From Zoroaster sp. YZ-2022 (Eukaryota > Echinodermata > Asteroidea > Forcipulatida > Zoroasteridae), in NCBI GenBank assembly GCA_029582265.1, contig CM055816.1, positions 80,098,472-80,162,471 of the forward strand: a stretch of 64,000 nucleotides of DNA, read 5' to 3'. The position numbers and the translations under genes are program-made. This document shows, piece by piece, positions 19,853 through 31,066 of this stretch; the stretch's first letter is position 1; the number at the start of each line of letters is the position of its first letter. A model generated the notes under the pieces. It ran no database searches. It was not told the origin of the DNA and was given only the letters and a program-made list of their open reading frames with translations.

Positions 19853-22254
19853 GTAAGCGCCATTTCCCCATCATCTTTTGTACATAGGTTTCTCTCGATC
19901 TTGAGCATATACACAGTGCCGTGCAAATTATGGGCTTTTAGAACCCACCTTGAGATTTGTTATATTTTTTTTTTTTAAATTTCAGGGATCACATCGACAT
20001 ACACCCGCTAGTTATGCTTCGTAGGAGACTAAGACTGGTGTAGGTGACACCATGTGAAATTCTCAATTGGTAGTAGTAATTAGTTCTGAAAAGAACTGGA
20101 GAGTACAACTTTAACTCGGCGTTTTCGATCAGTATACTCTGGCTCTGACTGAGAATACCTGACTCACAGGAGAATGCTGGACTCCCCAGGAAATGTGGCT
20201 GTAAGTAGGCTGCTGGAGGATTCTGCGATGACAGGATGCAGAGACTGATTAGTTCGTTGAGGCTGCAGGAGGGTTCTGAACTGTGGATCCAGGATGGGGC
20301 GATTGATTCGTTGAGGGCATGCAGGCGAAGGAACTGTGGATCCTAGGAACCGAAAGGTGGCGCTCACTGAACGAATTGAGTTGTTGACAAACGCGGGGGA
20401 AAGAGGGTGGTTAACTTGAGGATATAGGAGATCCTCAGTCTGGGTGGTGGGGTTGTAGACTTTGGATATATAGAAGATCCTTCCGGAGTCCCGTAGTAGT
20501 GGTGGTAGAAGGATCTTCTGTCAAGAATCTAACCCACCTGAGGATCTCTATATCTAAGTTAACCACCCTCCTCCCAGTGTAGTAACCCAATCGGCAACGG
20601 AGTTCGGTTCAGTGAAACACCCCCTTTCTAACTCTGGGATCCACGCCTGCCGCAAGCAATCTCCGGCGTCACTAATCATCGCGTCAATCTCTGCTGCTAA
20701 CAACACTTCAAGTCAGAATTTGACCTCTCTGGAGAATAATCAGAGCACACTGATCAGCTTGTCGACTATTCTTCGAATGGTTGGCCAATTTTTCCGTGGT
20801 TTATAAAAAGTAGTAAAACATTAAAACAATTTAGCGCTTTGATAGTAATTTCTGGCCCTTTGTAACATTCAGACAATAAACAAACCCACATACATTAAGC
20901 TCTTGTAACATTCAGACAATGACAAACACATACATTAAGCTCTTTAATGCCTGTTGTTATTTTTTTTTATTTCTTGCAAGTGTGCACTCGAAAAATAATA
21001 CATTAGTGGTGAAAATCAAAAATCGTCAATGTGATGTGAGGTTATTACTCTGGCAGCGTGGTGAAACTTCAGCACAATTAGCATTAACGGTGCAATTGCA
21101 CATTGAGCATTTGCATGCTGAAAAAGTCACTTGATTCACGGTTCATCCCACTATCAACAGAGGGAAGTCACCTAAACCCCCATAAAATGAGCAGCATTGA
21201 AGAGATCTTGTTTATATTTGATAATGCCGTTAAGAGAGAAATACCAATAAGTTAACGGGTCCCCCCATTATTTCAAATCGATTAACCTAGTCCTATACAC
21301 AAAATAAAAATAACCATGCAAGCAATGTCGTTGTTTGTGTTTATGCTCATGCAGGGGCCACTTTTATTTTAGATGTATTCGTTGTTTATGTCCCAAAGCT
21401 TCTGCGAGTGTGAGCCGCACTATGCTTAAAACCTTTGGTTCAGGCAAACCACGTGGTGCGGTCCCTGACGGCCTATGTCGTTTTGTGATTGACTTATGCT
21501 CACCACAAATTCACGTTATCCTAATTATTGGACAAAACTTTCTTGGGAACCAAATGGGGCGTGGCAGAACAATAGCGTCATGCAATAAGTGGATCGGTGG
21601 GATTACTCATCAGTAGGCACCTTACATTACCCGCATGTGCAAAGGCAATTATACCCGCAATGCGAAATATGCGGTGACCAATGAACCATGCTTTTACGTA
21701 GTTAATATTTATGAAAATAAATTGACATTTTCTAACAAATCGATGTGTAATAAATAAACAACATGAAACATTCAAGTTGGTGTAACAAATTAACGCGGTT
21801 GTTTAATCATCAATTACGTCATCCCAGCTTTTCTTTCCAAAAACAACAAAAGCGTTACATGATTTTGTAGTGTTCATTTAATTACTATTAGCACAAGGTA
21901 TGTGCTACCAAAAAATATGAGTATGTTCATTCAGCACTCTCTGCAAGTACCCCGGGTGCAGAATTTAGAAAAATGGGTCACTGTTTGAGACTGCGGGAGT
22001 TCAAGTATTGATATTCCCCCTAGAAAAGTGGTGCAATCCCTAGTTCCCCGAAAATTGTTGTTCCTAGATTCACATACTGCTCCAGGATACCTATGCCCTG
22101 TCCAGCCAGTTGCTGCTTGCAGTGATAAAAATTTATTCTTCACTACAAATGTATTACACTGTATTACATTTTATTCTTAAGCGCGCTTTTAGACATCAGC
22201 AAGGCTATGAACAGAACAATGACAAGAACCCAGTTACTGTAGGGACAAATGAGT

Positions 22255-23260
22255 GCACCATTATCATCGTTCAGCCGGGTAACGGTCGGCTGGTCACGGC
22301 ACAGCCAGCCTGCCTGCTGTAGGAGCTATGGCAGGCTGGCTGTGACTGCCAGCGACGCCTTTCTGCTGAATGATGACTAAACGGCTATGCGTGTACTATT
22401 CGCGCAAAGATACTACAATGCGTGCCACTGCCTAGACAAAGCGATTGTAATGGTGCAGTGATATTACTGCGTGAGAATAGTAATCACGAATAGTTAGCAG
22501 ACAGTTCGCGACAATTGAATACGCAATTTTTATGCAGTCCAAATGCAATACATTATTGCGAGTAACAGTCACTGCAATCACACAGCCATCCAGCTGCCCT
22601 GTACGCTTCCTCAAAGGCACATTTACTCGCTTCCAGCGGTTCCTGGACCAGAACAGCACAGTATTGGCAGCATTACTCAGCGATAGTATGATGGCGCGAA
22701 TGGTTATGACGAGTTCCGACCCGACTACTTATTTTTACACGGCTGTGTAAAGGCGTAATACATATATTGCAGGTAACAATCGCTGCTGATCACAGCCATC
22801 CCAGCCTGCCTGTCTACGGCTTCCTCAAAAGGCGTGCCTTGCGGGTACTATTCGCCATGAATACTACAATGCGCAACTAACTTCCAGCATGCAGTGCCTA
22901 GACTAGACAGAACAGTGCAATTGGCGCTTTGGGCGCATTACTCGCGAATATGATTAGCGAGACAGTTCCGCGACCGCCAATTTTTATGCCGTGTAAAAGG
23001 CAATACATTGTGCAGGTAACGGTCAGCTGCAGTCACAACCATCCAGCCTGCCATGTCGACTTCCTCAAAGGCATTACTATTTGCAAACACTACTGAAGAG
23101 TACAAAGCTTACCACCATGACTAGACAAAGCGTTGTAATTGCCAGCTTAATAGGATTACTTTCGCGAATGAATAGTGATAAGTGAATGATGAAAGCAACC
23201 GACACTTCTGACCGGCCATAGTTATGAATATGGTTCAAAGGCAATTGATCATTATTGGCG
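22255..23260. repeat. Degenerate tandem repeat of about 230 bp
   Basis: The word order caggtaac...cagccatccagcctgcc...cttcctcaaaggc...actattcgcg...actacaatgcg recurs about four times (near 22270, 22550, 22770 and 23010). Units are strongly diverged. The first unit includes the hairpin at 22300-22344. No gene is present. Confidence 0.6.
22300..22344. repeat. Hairpin with 15-bp perfect stem
   Basis: CACAGCCAGCCTGCC at 22300-22314 pairs exactly with 22330-22344 across a 15-base loop. It is part of the degenerate tandem array, with no sign of a T-tract that would suggest a terminator. Confidence 0.7.
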
Positions 23261-23597
23261 AATAAGTTGCAGGTATCGACGCCTCTCTTGCGATTAATCG
23301 AATAATTAAAAAACCACGAGTACGATTAGCAACAACTATTCGCGAATATTCGAATAATCGAATTATTCGCACAGGCCTAGTTGTACCTCCAGTTCTTTTC
23401 AGAACTAATTACTACTCAATTGAGAATTTCACATGGTGTCACCGCAATTAGTCTTAGTTATCCTCCTCATAAGTTTTACCTAGTTATGCTTAAATCAACA
23501 TCTGTTGATTTATTTGATTAATTGGTTTTCATAAACTGTACTTCTTGGATCATACATGTATGTTTAAGACTTGCAAAACTATTCAAATATGATCCAT

Positions 23598-24140
23598 TTG
23601 TTTACCGGTATTGTTGGAGTCATTCCTTCATTAGTTTACCGGTATTGTTGGAGTCATTCCTTCATTTGTTTACCGGTATTGTTGGAGTCATTCCTTCATT
23701 AGTTTACCGGTATTGTTGGAGTCATTCCTTCATTAGTTTACCGGTATTGTTGGAGTCATTCCTTCATTAGTTTACCGGTATTGTTGGAGTCATTCCTTCA
23801 TTAGTTTACCGGTATTGTTGGTGTAATTCCTTCATTAGTTTACGGTATTGTTGAGTCATTCCTTCATTAGTTTTACGGTATTGTTGAGTCATTTCAACCT
23901 TCATTTGTTTACGGTATTGTTGGGTAGTCATTCGCTTCATTAGTTTACGGTATTGTTGGAGTCATTCCTTCGATTAGTTTACCGGTATTGTTGGAGTCAT
24001 TCCTTCATTAGTTTACCGGTATTGTTGGAGTCATTCCTTCATTAGTTTACCGGTATTGTTGGAGTCATTCCTTCATTAGTTTACCGGTATTGTTGGAGTC
24101 ATTCCTTCATTAGTTTACCGGTATTGTTGGAGTCATTCCT
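23598..24140 (+). repeat. 34-bp minisatellite, 16 units
   Basis: The unit is tttaccggtattgttgg followed by agtcattccttcattag. Sixteen units are present, mostly identical, with four or five degenerate central units (23820-23960) that share a loss of one c in accgg. The translated open frame across it is a repeat artefact. Confidence 0.95.
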
Positions 24141-24364
24141 TTGGTTTCTTAGGATTTGTTTTACTATTCTTTCTTTTCCCCTTTGATTTTCCAGATTGAG
24201 TAGCAAAGCTGAAGAGAATTTGGCTCAATTTAATGTACTAATACTGCTAGTCAGAGCCTGTAAATCCTCCGGAATATTACTTTATTGGGCTTATACATAG
24301 AGTATACACATAAATTGATTGATTTTTCTTTTGAAAATTAGTAAATGCTTTGACCTGTTGGACC

Positions 24365-24659
24365 TAGACAGCCCCTGGCCTATTTACCAGGAGTGTTTTA
24401 TCTAATCACACCCATGTAAAGTTCAGAGACCCTTGGCCTACTTGTGTATTTACCAGGATTGATTATGTTTTGTCTAATCACAGTCATGTAAAGTTAGGTA
24501 TCTGAGCCCCTAGACCCTTGGCCTATTTACCAGGATTGATTATGTTTTGTCTAAATCACACCCATGTAAAGTTAAGTATCTGAGCCCCTAGAGCCTTGGC
24601 CTATTTACCGGGATTGATTATGTTTTGTCTAATCACACCCATGTAAAGTTAGGTATCTG
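24365..24659 (+). repeat. 77-bp satellite, left part
   Basis: About four units with the landmarks cttggcctatttaccag, ttgtctaatcacaccc and atgtaaagttaggtatctg. The array is interrupted by the Harbinger element at 24660 and resumes at 29500. Confidence 0.9.
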
Positions 24660-24854
24660 GGGCGGTATTCACAAAACTACTTAAGTCACAAAATTGTAAG
24701 CACCCCACTTAAATACCCAACCGTGATGACCCATTCAGTTTAAGCGGTATTCACGAAACAATTGCGCTAAGTACCCACGCTTAAATGTGGAGTCGTCTTA
24801 AATCTAAGCGTGGTCAGACCAGTCTTAACTTTCTTAAGCGGGCGCCCAGGTGTC

Positions 24855-26120
24855 ATGGCGGCTTTTAGGTGCGCGACTTTCGCAGAAGATCTAAGCGAAA
24901 AGAGCAATTCGGAGAAAGAGTATTTAAATACGTAAAAGGTGCAATCCTCTTGCAAGAATTTGATGACGAGGAACTTTACTCACAGTATAGATTCATTGAC
25001 GACAGCGGTATTCTATTTTATACCAATCTAATAAGAGGCGGTGTATCTCTGACCGACAAGCTGTGCCATTCCTCCCGAAATAAAGGTATTAATGCTTTTT
25101 TTGCAATTTTAAAAGCCTGTGGGACTTTCCAACGAACAGTCGGGGATACAATAAGAATTTCTCAATCTCTTCAGTATCAAGGATTGTAAATGTAGTTCAA
25201 CAAGTCTGTCAAAAGAAAGCTTGGTGATTTTGTGGGAGTGTGTGGCCAATGAGCGAGGAAATGTCCGAATAATCAGAGGGTTTTTCAACGCCATGTAGGA
25301 TTTCCGGGCATAGTGGGCCTTATTGATAGCACACATATCAAGAATAGTTGCACGTGACGGATCCACGAAGAACGATACGTAAATAGAAAAACTATACTCA
25401 TTATTAATGTCAAGTTGTTGTCAGACCAATAATTGCCATTGTCCAAATCAATGCAAATTGGGCCCGGAAGCCGCATGTGATTCAAGGGTCTTGAGGAGGA
25501 TTTTGTTGGGCAATGTTTTTGCAGCGAGGAAATGGACAAGAAAGCGAAAGTTACCTTTTAAGCGTCTGAGCTACCCCTCGGAAATCATGGCTCCTGACAC
25601 CATTTCTCCAACTTCCAGCAAATCACGCTGAAGCAAGATGCAATGCAGCACACAGGTAAATTGTGTCCCTTTCACCATTATTTTGTTTCTTAATCAAGGC
25701 TGTTGACATTATTTTTATTTGAGAAACTTCTTATCGGGGTAATAATTTTATCATCAGAACCTGAGAATGCTTTAAAAATAAAAAGCGCCAAAATAAATAC
25801 AAAATATTGGCATGGAAAAGCCACATGTAAGTATGAGCTAGTATGGAATTTCTTTTCCTTTACCGTGATAACGTTAAAAGCAAGCAAAATAATAATTACA
25901 TTTCTTGGTTTCTGAACAACTCGGTGTTTTGGAGAGAACCATATGTGATCCTGAAGCAGCCAGGTTTCTTACCTGCAGTGAAATAAGGCTCTCACCAGAG
26001 AAACATGCAGGAGTGATTGCTGCATGTGCTGTGCTTCTAACCTCCCTTAAGCGTGAGGCCTCCCAGAGAGTGATGGTAGTTATCCGATGGGCGACCCTCC
26101 ACTTCCTCAACTTAGACCAA
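24855..26120 (+). pseudogene. Harbinger transposase (HARBI1-like), decayed
   Basis: Starting at the ATG at 24855 (MAAFRCATFAEDL) and continuing in shifted frames, family motifs appear in order: EFDDEELYSQYRF, CGTFQRTVGDTIRISQ, then FPGIVGLIDSTHI with the first catalytic Asp (about 25300). NRKTILIINVKLL follows, then PGS with DSRVLRRILLGNVF carrying the second Asp (about 25480). After an intron-like gap comes LERTICD with the Glu and SEIRLSPEKHAGVIAACAVL (25905-26050). The enzyme would cut and join transposon ends as a DDE nuclease. At least three frameshifts and stops make it inactive. The split before 25905 may be a genuine intron, as an acceptor-like tract precedes it. Confidence 0.85.
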
Positions 26121-26564
26121 CCACCACAGCGTCAGAATGACAGCCTTGTCTGGAACCATGTAGTTTACACATATTTCCAGTGGAGTTCAGAGTCATGTTT
26201 CCATAATTTGAAGGCGGTGTATTTTTATAGACTGCCTCGTCCAGTGCGTTTGTGAGGTTTATGTAGCTATGTACTGTTGCCAAGCAAGCTATAATATAAT
26301 AATAAAGGCCAGCGCCATTACATGTGACAGCGAACAGTTTCCGATCTTTATATACATTGTAAGCCACATTTCATACGCTGAGTAAAATAAACATAAGTTG
26401 TTTAAGTAGGCCAAGTTAAATGAAATAATATCTATGCATATAAATATTGATCTTCATGCACCCCTCTTTTCAAAACCTCATTGGAAGCCTGCCCCTACCC
26501 CCGTTGAAATTATTCTCTCAAGTTTTGAGATGTCCACCTAATGGAGTGATATGGCGGCCCGGTC

Positions 26565-26640
26565 TAGCTCATTAGACTTGTGTTCTGATATACGTCCAGA
26601 ATATGGGTTCCAATCCTGGCCATGACAAACACCTATACAA
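26565..26640 (+). other. tRNA-like remnant
   Basis: The words tctagctcattaga and gggttccaatcctgg resemble the A and B boxes of a tRNA promoter at the expected distance, but the cloverleaf does not fold properly (poor T and acceptor stems). It is probably a decayed tRNA or tRNA-derived SINE head within the Harbinger interior. Confidence 0.3.
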
Positions 26641-27849
26641 AAAATAAAGACCTTACAGCGGTTGTCTATTTGGAACAACAATTTGTTTATTCTGAATACT
26701 TTGAATACATGACTATTTTCCTTGCAAAAAGGAAAATTAAATGGGACATTCCTTCATCATTGTAAAGAAAGAGTTAAATATACCGTTAATAACTGTTAAA
26801 CCTTGTTCTTTTACAATGTGTTCCTATTATTAATTTTACATAGTTTGTACAAAGAAAAAGCTAGCAATGCTGCAATTTTAAAAGGGAAACAAAACCCTTC
26901 ACATAAATAATGGCAATCAAAACCAAAACAGGTATAAACAAAACAAATCAAACGTCACAGATAGCTTATAAATGGAAAATGGTCCAGCAAACGACACGAT
27001 GACAATTAACTTTGATAACATTCGAACATATTTTTCTGCAGTCCGAATAAGTATAAAACTAATAATTTGGGACTTATGTTTCATAAAACCTTTTATACCC
27101 TTGATTTATTTTGTACAGAAAGGCTCTGCTTAGGAATTAATTTTATGGTAAATAAATGTAGGGCTTTATACATTTTTTTAAATCGATCATTGTGGATTTG
27201 AAATCGCTCCCTGCCCCTTTAGTCGCAAACAATATATGGGCATACTATCGGATTATTGATGGAATGAGTTCTGCAATAGGGCGATCTGAAGGTTATCATT
27301 TGTTTTTCAACTCTATCTTTCTCTACTTCAGCTCTACACATCTAGGTTTCAGCCCACCGCTCCTCTTCTGTTTCCAGTACCAGCAACTTATATACTCTTC
27401 ATCACTGCCTTCCTGTTTCTGTTCTCTTTCCTAGACCCGTCATTGATTTTAGCTGATGCTGACTCTCAGATGAAGGGATTTTCACTGCATTGGATAGACT
27501 TTACGTCGCGACATGACATCAGATGAGAAAAAGACACATTTAAATTTGTACATAAAGTAGCAATTTTGCCATAATTCTGTGTTTATATTGCCATCCAAAT
27601 CAGAAGAGAGGTAAGCACAGGGCCGTGTAAAGGGGTGTCGTCAAATCTTCAAAGAGTCTTGGTCGAGTTCTAAGTGGTACAATACTAATTAAGTTGTACA
27701 GTCAATTGCGTGATACCAATAATATAATGAAACGATGCTATGAATATACATACATTCAAAGATAGTGGTTTGATTTGATGATTTGTTGGTTTGAACATTC
27801 TCATAATTCTCTGTCTGGGGTGGGATTTATTCCGGGAATCATGTTTACC

Positions 27850-29160
27850 TACCATTCATCAGGTCTTGCCGCGACATATCCATCGGCATCGGCTGTTGCT
27901 ACAACCGCCTCATCTGAGGGGGCCGGTTGGGTGGTTGCCAAACTGTCAATCCCACAACATACCACCAACTATAGTGAGTGGAATTCTCTCCTACTTAGAG
28001 ACCATCAACCTCTGATCTAAAGGAGACCAAGTCTGGGCGCTGGTCCTCCTCCTTCAAAATGCAAAAGATACATAATTACATAATTATATGCCTAGTATTA
28101 GAGTGACACTTATAACGATAAAGCCTTTAAAATTGCCGCATGTTGCTTACATGTTTTTTGCCATTTTTAACGTTGGAGATTTCTTTACCGAGAATATGTC
28201 CAAACTTGGTTTAATAAACAGGTGTCCTAATGTATTTATGACAGGACTTATGTTGGTCTAAAATGATGCCCCATTGTTATTTTGAGAATAACTTGTTTCC
28301 ATTTCCTCAAATGAATAAAAATCTTCCAACTGCATGAAATATTTCCTGAAATTACCGGTGAGAATCATCGGGTTATACATCTGGGATAATTAATGGGAAG
28401 ATTTACTTGTCATTTTCAAAAGCAAACCATAAAAATTTTAAAATTACAATATTGGTAATGTTGGCAAAAACTTCTTTAAGGCCGTGCTTACTAGATCTAT
28501 ACATTCGTTAAACAGACAATTCTTGAAAATTTCCGATTATTACTTTGTATAGATTCATGCCGAGAAAATAGTGAAAATACATTTAGATTATTTATATTCC
28601 TGATAAGATGGAATTTAGGAAATAGTACTCTTACCTAAATTATTTTCACTTTTCTTAAAAAGTATAACAACCACCCCGGTGAACAACATTATTTCTAGGG
28701 AGGATTAATACCATCATAAACTATAAATAATAACAGCAACTATAACTGAATATAAAGTTTTATTATTTTATCAAAATTTTGTTTCGATTGTTCAAACTTC
28801 CATAATCACTTGTAAAATAACACCATGATGCTTTATAATGATTAAAGAATCGTTATATATATATAAATGGCGAATTTACATACCAGTTATCTTTGACTCC
28901 CTTCCGATGTTTTGGGGCTTCCTCCTTCCATCTTGCTGTTCATATTTTGCCATTTCTTTTGGAGTTGGCGACATCCCGGCACTTTTAGCGGAAACTGTGC
29001 ATTCAGTCATCAGCAATTTCTTTGCCAGGCATTATACTTGACTTGAGATATTATTTTTGATGAGAAAGCGTGGTCGTAGTATATTCTGGCGGTTCTCCAC
29101 TACTTTAAGAAGTAACTTCTCCTTCTCCGAAAGATTTAACGCGGCTTTTGCCTCTAGTGG
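27850..29160 (-). pseudogene. Harbinger Myb/SANT-like DNA-binding gene, decayed
   Basis: On the minus strand from about 29150, LSEKEKLLLKVVENRQNIL is followed by YNAWQRN and, in the next frame, LNAQFPLKVPGCRQLQKKWQNM (28920-29010). This is the trihelix-like Myb/SANT domain that accompanies Harbinger transposases and helps them bind transposon ends and enter the nucleus. A candidate downstream exon is 27975-27850, with a donor gtaggt after PDEW. Stops and frameshifts disrupt the domain. It lies opposite to the transposase, as in other Harbinger elements. Confidence 0.68.
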
Positions 29161-29499
29161 CCATTGTTGCAAGATTGTTGCTAATGTTTGTACATAGTAC
29201 ATCTCTGTCATGTGTCAAGGGTGTTTTTACACGCAGCGCGTCTAATAATGTGAGAGGAGGCGTAGCGGACTCGAAATATAACCAATCAAAATCCTTGTTA
29301 GGGATAGATGTCGTGATGCAGCGCTCGTATATGTATATGAGTTAATTGTTGTGAGATAAGTGGGGTACTAAGTTAGCGGGGTTCTTAGATGTTTTTGTGA
29401 ATAGGTGATTCATTGTCCACTCACTTAAGTTAGCGGGGTGCTTCGATTTAAAGGGCAATCTTAAGTGCCCTACTAAGTTAGTTTTGTGAATACACTTCC

Positions 29500-30566
29500 C
29501 TGAGCCCCTGGACCCATGGCCCTGTTGCAGGTTGATGATGTTTTGTCTAATCACACCATGTGAAGTTAGGTATCTGAGCCCTAGAGCCTTGGCCTATTTT
29601 CAGGATTGATTATGTTTGTCTAATCACACCCATGTAAAATTAGGTATCTCTGAGCCCCTGGAGCCTTGGCTATTTACCGGGATTGTTTATGTTTTGTCGT
29701 CACACCCATGTAGAGTTAAGTGCTCTGGGCCCCTAGACCCTTGGCCTATTTGCAGGTGATTATATTTTGTCTAAATCTGTATGAGATTGGGTATCTGAAC
29801 CCTGAGCCTTGGCCCTGTTGCGGGATTGTTTGTGTTTTCTAATGCACCCATGTAAAGTTAGGTATCAGGCCCCTAGGCCCAGCCTATTGCAGGAAATTGA
29901 TTATGTTTTTGTCCCATCTGCACCCATGTAGAGTTAGGTATCTCGAGGACCCTAGACCCTTGGCCTATTTACGGGATTGATTATGTTTTGTCCGTCACAC
30001 ACCCATGGCAAATTAGGGTATCTGAGCCCTAGAGCCTTGACCTATTTACCCGGGAATTGATTGTTTTCAATAATCACACCCATGTAAAGTTAGGTATCTG
30101 GGACCTAGACCCTTAGCCTATTTACGGGATTAATTGCTATTTTGTCTAATACACCCATATCCAGTTCATTATCTGAGCCAGACCCTTGGCCTATTTACCC
30201 AGGATTGATTATGTTTTTGTCTAATCACACCCATGTAAAGTTAGGTATCTGAGCCCCTAGAGCCTTGGCCTATTGCAGGATTGATTGTGTTTTGTCTAAT
30301 CACACCCATGTAAAATTAGGTATCACAGAGCCCTAGAGCCTTGGCCTGTTACCAGGATTGATTATGTTTGTCTAATCACACCCATGTAAAATTGGTATCC
30401 TCAAGAGCCCTAGAGCCATAGCTATTTACCGGGATTGATTCTGTTTTGTCTAATCACACCCATGTAAAGTTAGGGATCTGAGCCCCAGAGCCTGGCCATT
30501 TCGGATTGATAGTTTTGTTTCACACCCATGTAAAGTTATTCAGGCCCTAGGCCTTGGCCTTTTCGG
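29500..30566 (+). repeat. 77-bp satellite, right part, up to the gap
   Basis: About 14 units of the same satellite as 24365-24659, more degenerate, with many one- to three-base losses towards the gap (30460-30566). The array ends in the N run, so its true length is unknown. Confidence 0.92.
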
Positions 30567-31066
30567 NNNNNNNNNNNNNNNNNNNNNNNNNNNNNNNNNN
30601 NNNNNNNNNNNNNNNNNNNNNNNNNNNNNNNNNNNNNNNNNNNNNNNNNNNNNNNNNNNNNNNNNNNNNNNNNNNNNNNNNNNNNNNNNNNNNNNNNNNN
30701 NNNNNNNNNNNNNNNNNNNNNNNNNNNNNNNNNNNNNNNNNNNNNNNNNNNNNNNNNNNNNNNNNNNNNNNNNNNNNNNNNNNNNNNNNNNNNNNNNNNN
30801 NNNNNNNNNNNNNNNNNNNNNNNNNNNNNNNNNNNNNNNNNNNNNNNNNNNNNNNNNNNNNNNNNNNNNNNNNNNNNNNNNNNNNNNNNNNNNNNNNNNN
30901 NNNNNNNNNNNNNNNNNNNNNNNNNNNNNNNNNNNNNNNNNNNNNNNNNNNNNNNNNNNNNNNNNNNNNNNNNNNNNNNNNNNNNNNNNNNNNNNNNNNN
31001 NNNNNNNNNNNNNNNNNNNNNNNNNNNNNNNNNNNNNNNNNNNNNNNNNNNNNNNNNNNNNNNNNN
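30567..31066. other. Assembly gap of 500 N
   Basis: Exactly 500 undetermined bases directly next to the satellite, which is the likely cause of the break. Confidence 0.99.

Larger units (their letters stand above)
20020..23480. mobile_element. 3.46-kb insertion with inverted ends and 11-bp flank
   Basis: The 11-mer TAGTTATGCTT lies at 20009-20019 and 23481-23491. The ends are inverted: ggtgacaccatgtg and aattagttctgaaaag near 20050-20100 appear reversed at 23390-23445. Inside are an inverted repeat centred near 20480 (20160-20700), the degenerate tandem array at 22255-23260 and a hairpin at 22300-22344. No transposase is seen, so it is non-autonomous. The duplication length could really be 9-11 bp, compatible with MULE-type insertion, but this is unproven. 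Confidence 0.68.
24660..29499 (+). mobile_element. Harbinger (PIF) DNA transposon, 4.84 kb
   Basis: Ends GGGCGGTATTCACAAAACTA and, inverted, GGAAGTGTATTCACAAAAC agree except near the tip. The flanking 3-bp repeat CTG (24657-24659, 29500-29502) equals the ctg inside the satellite unit and fits the CWG preference known for some Harbinger families. It carries the expected two genes: a DDE transposase on plus and a Myb/SANT-like gene on minus. Both are broken, so the element is dead. The rest (26130-27840, 28030-28880) has no recognisable content beyond the tRNA-like remnant. Confidence 0.88.
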
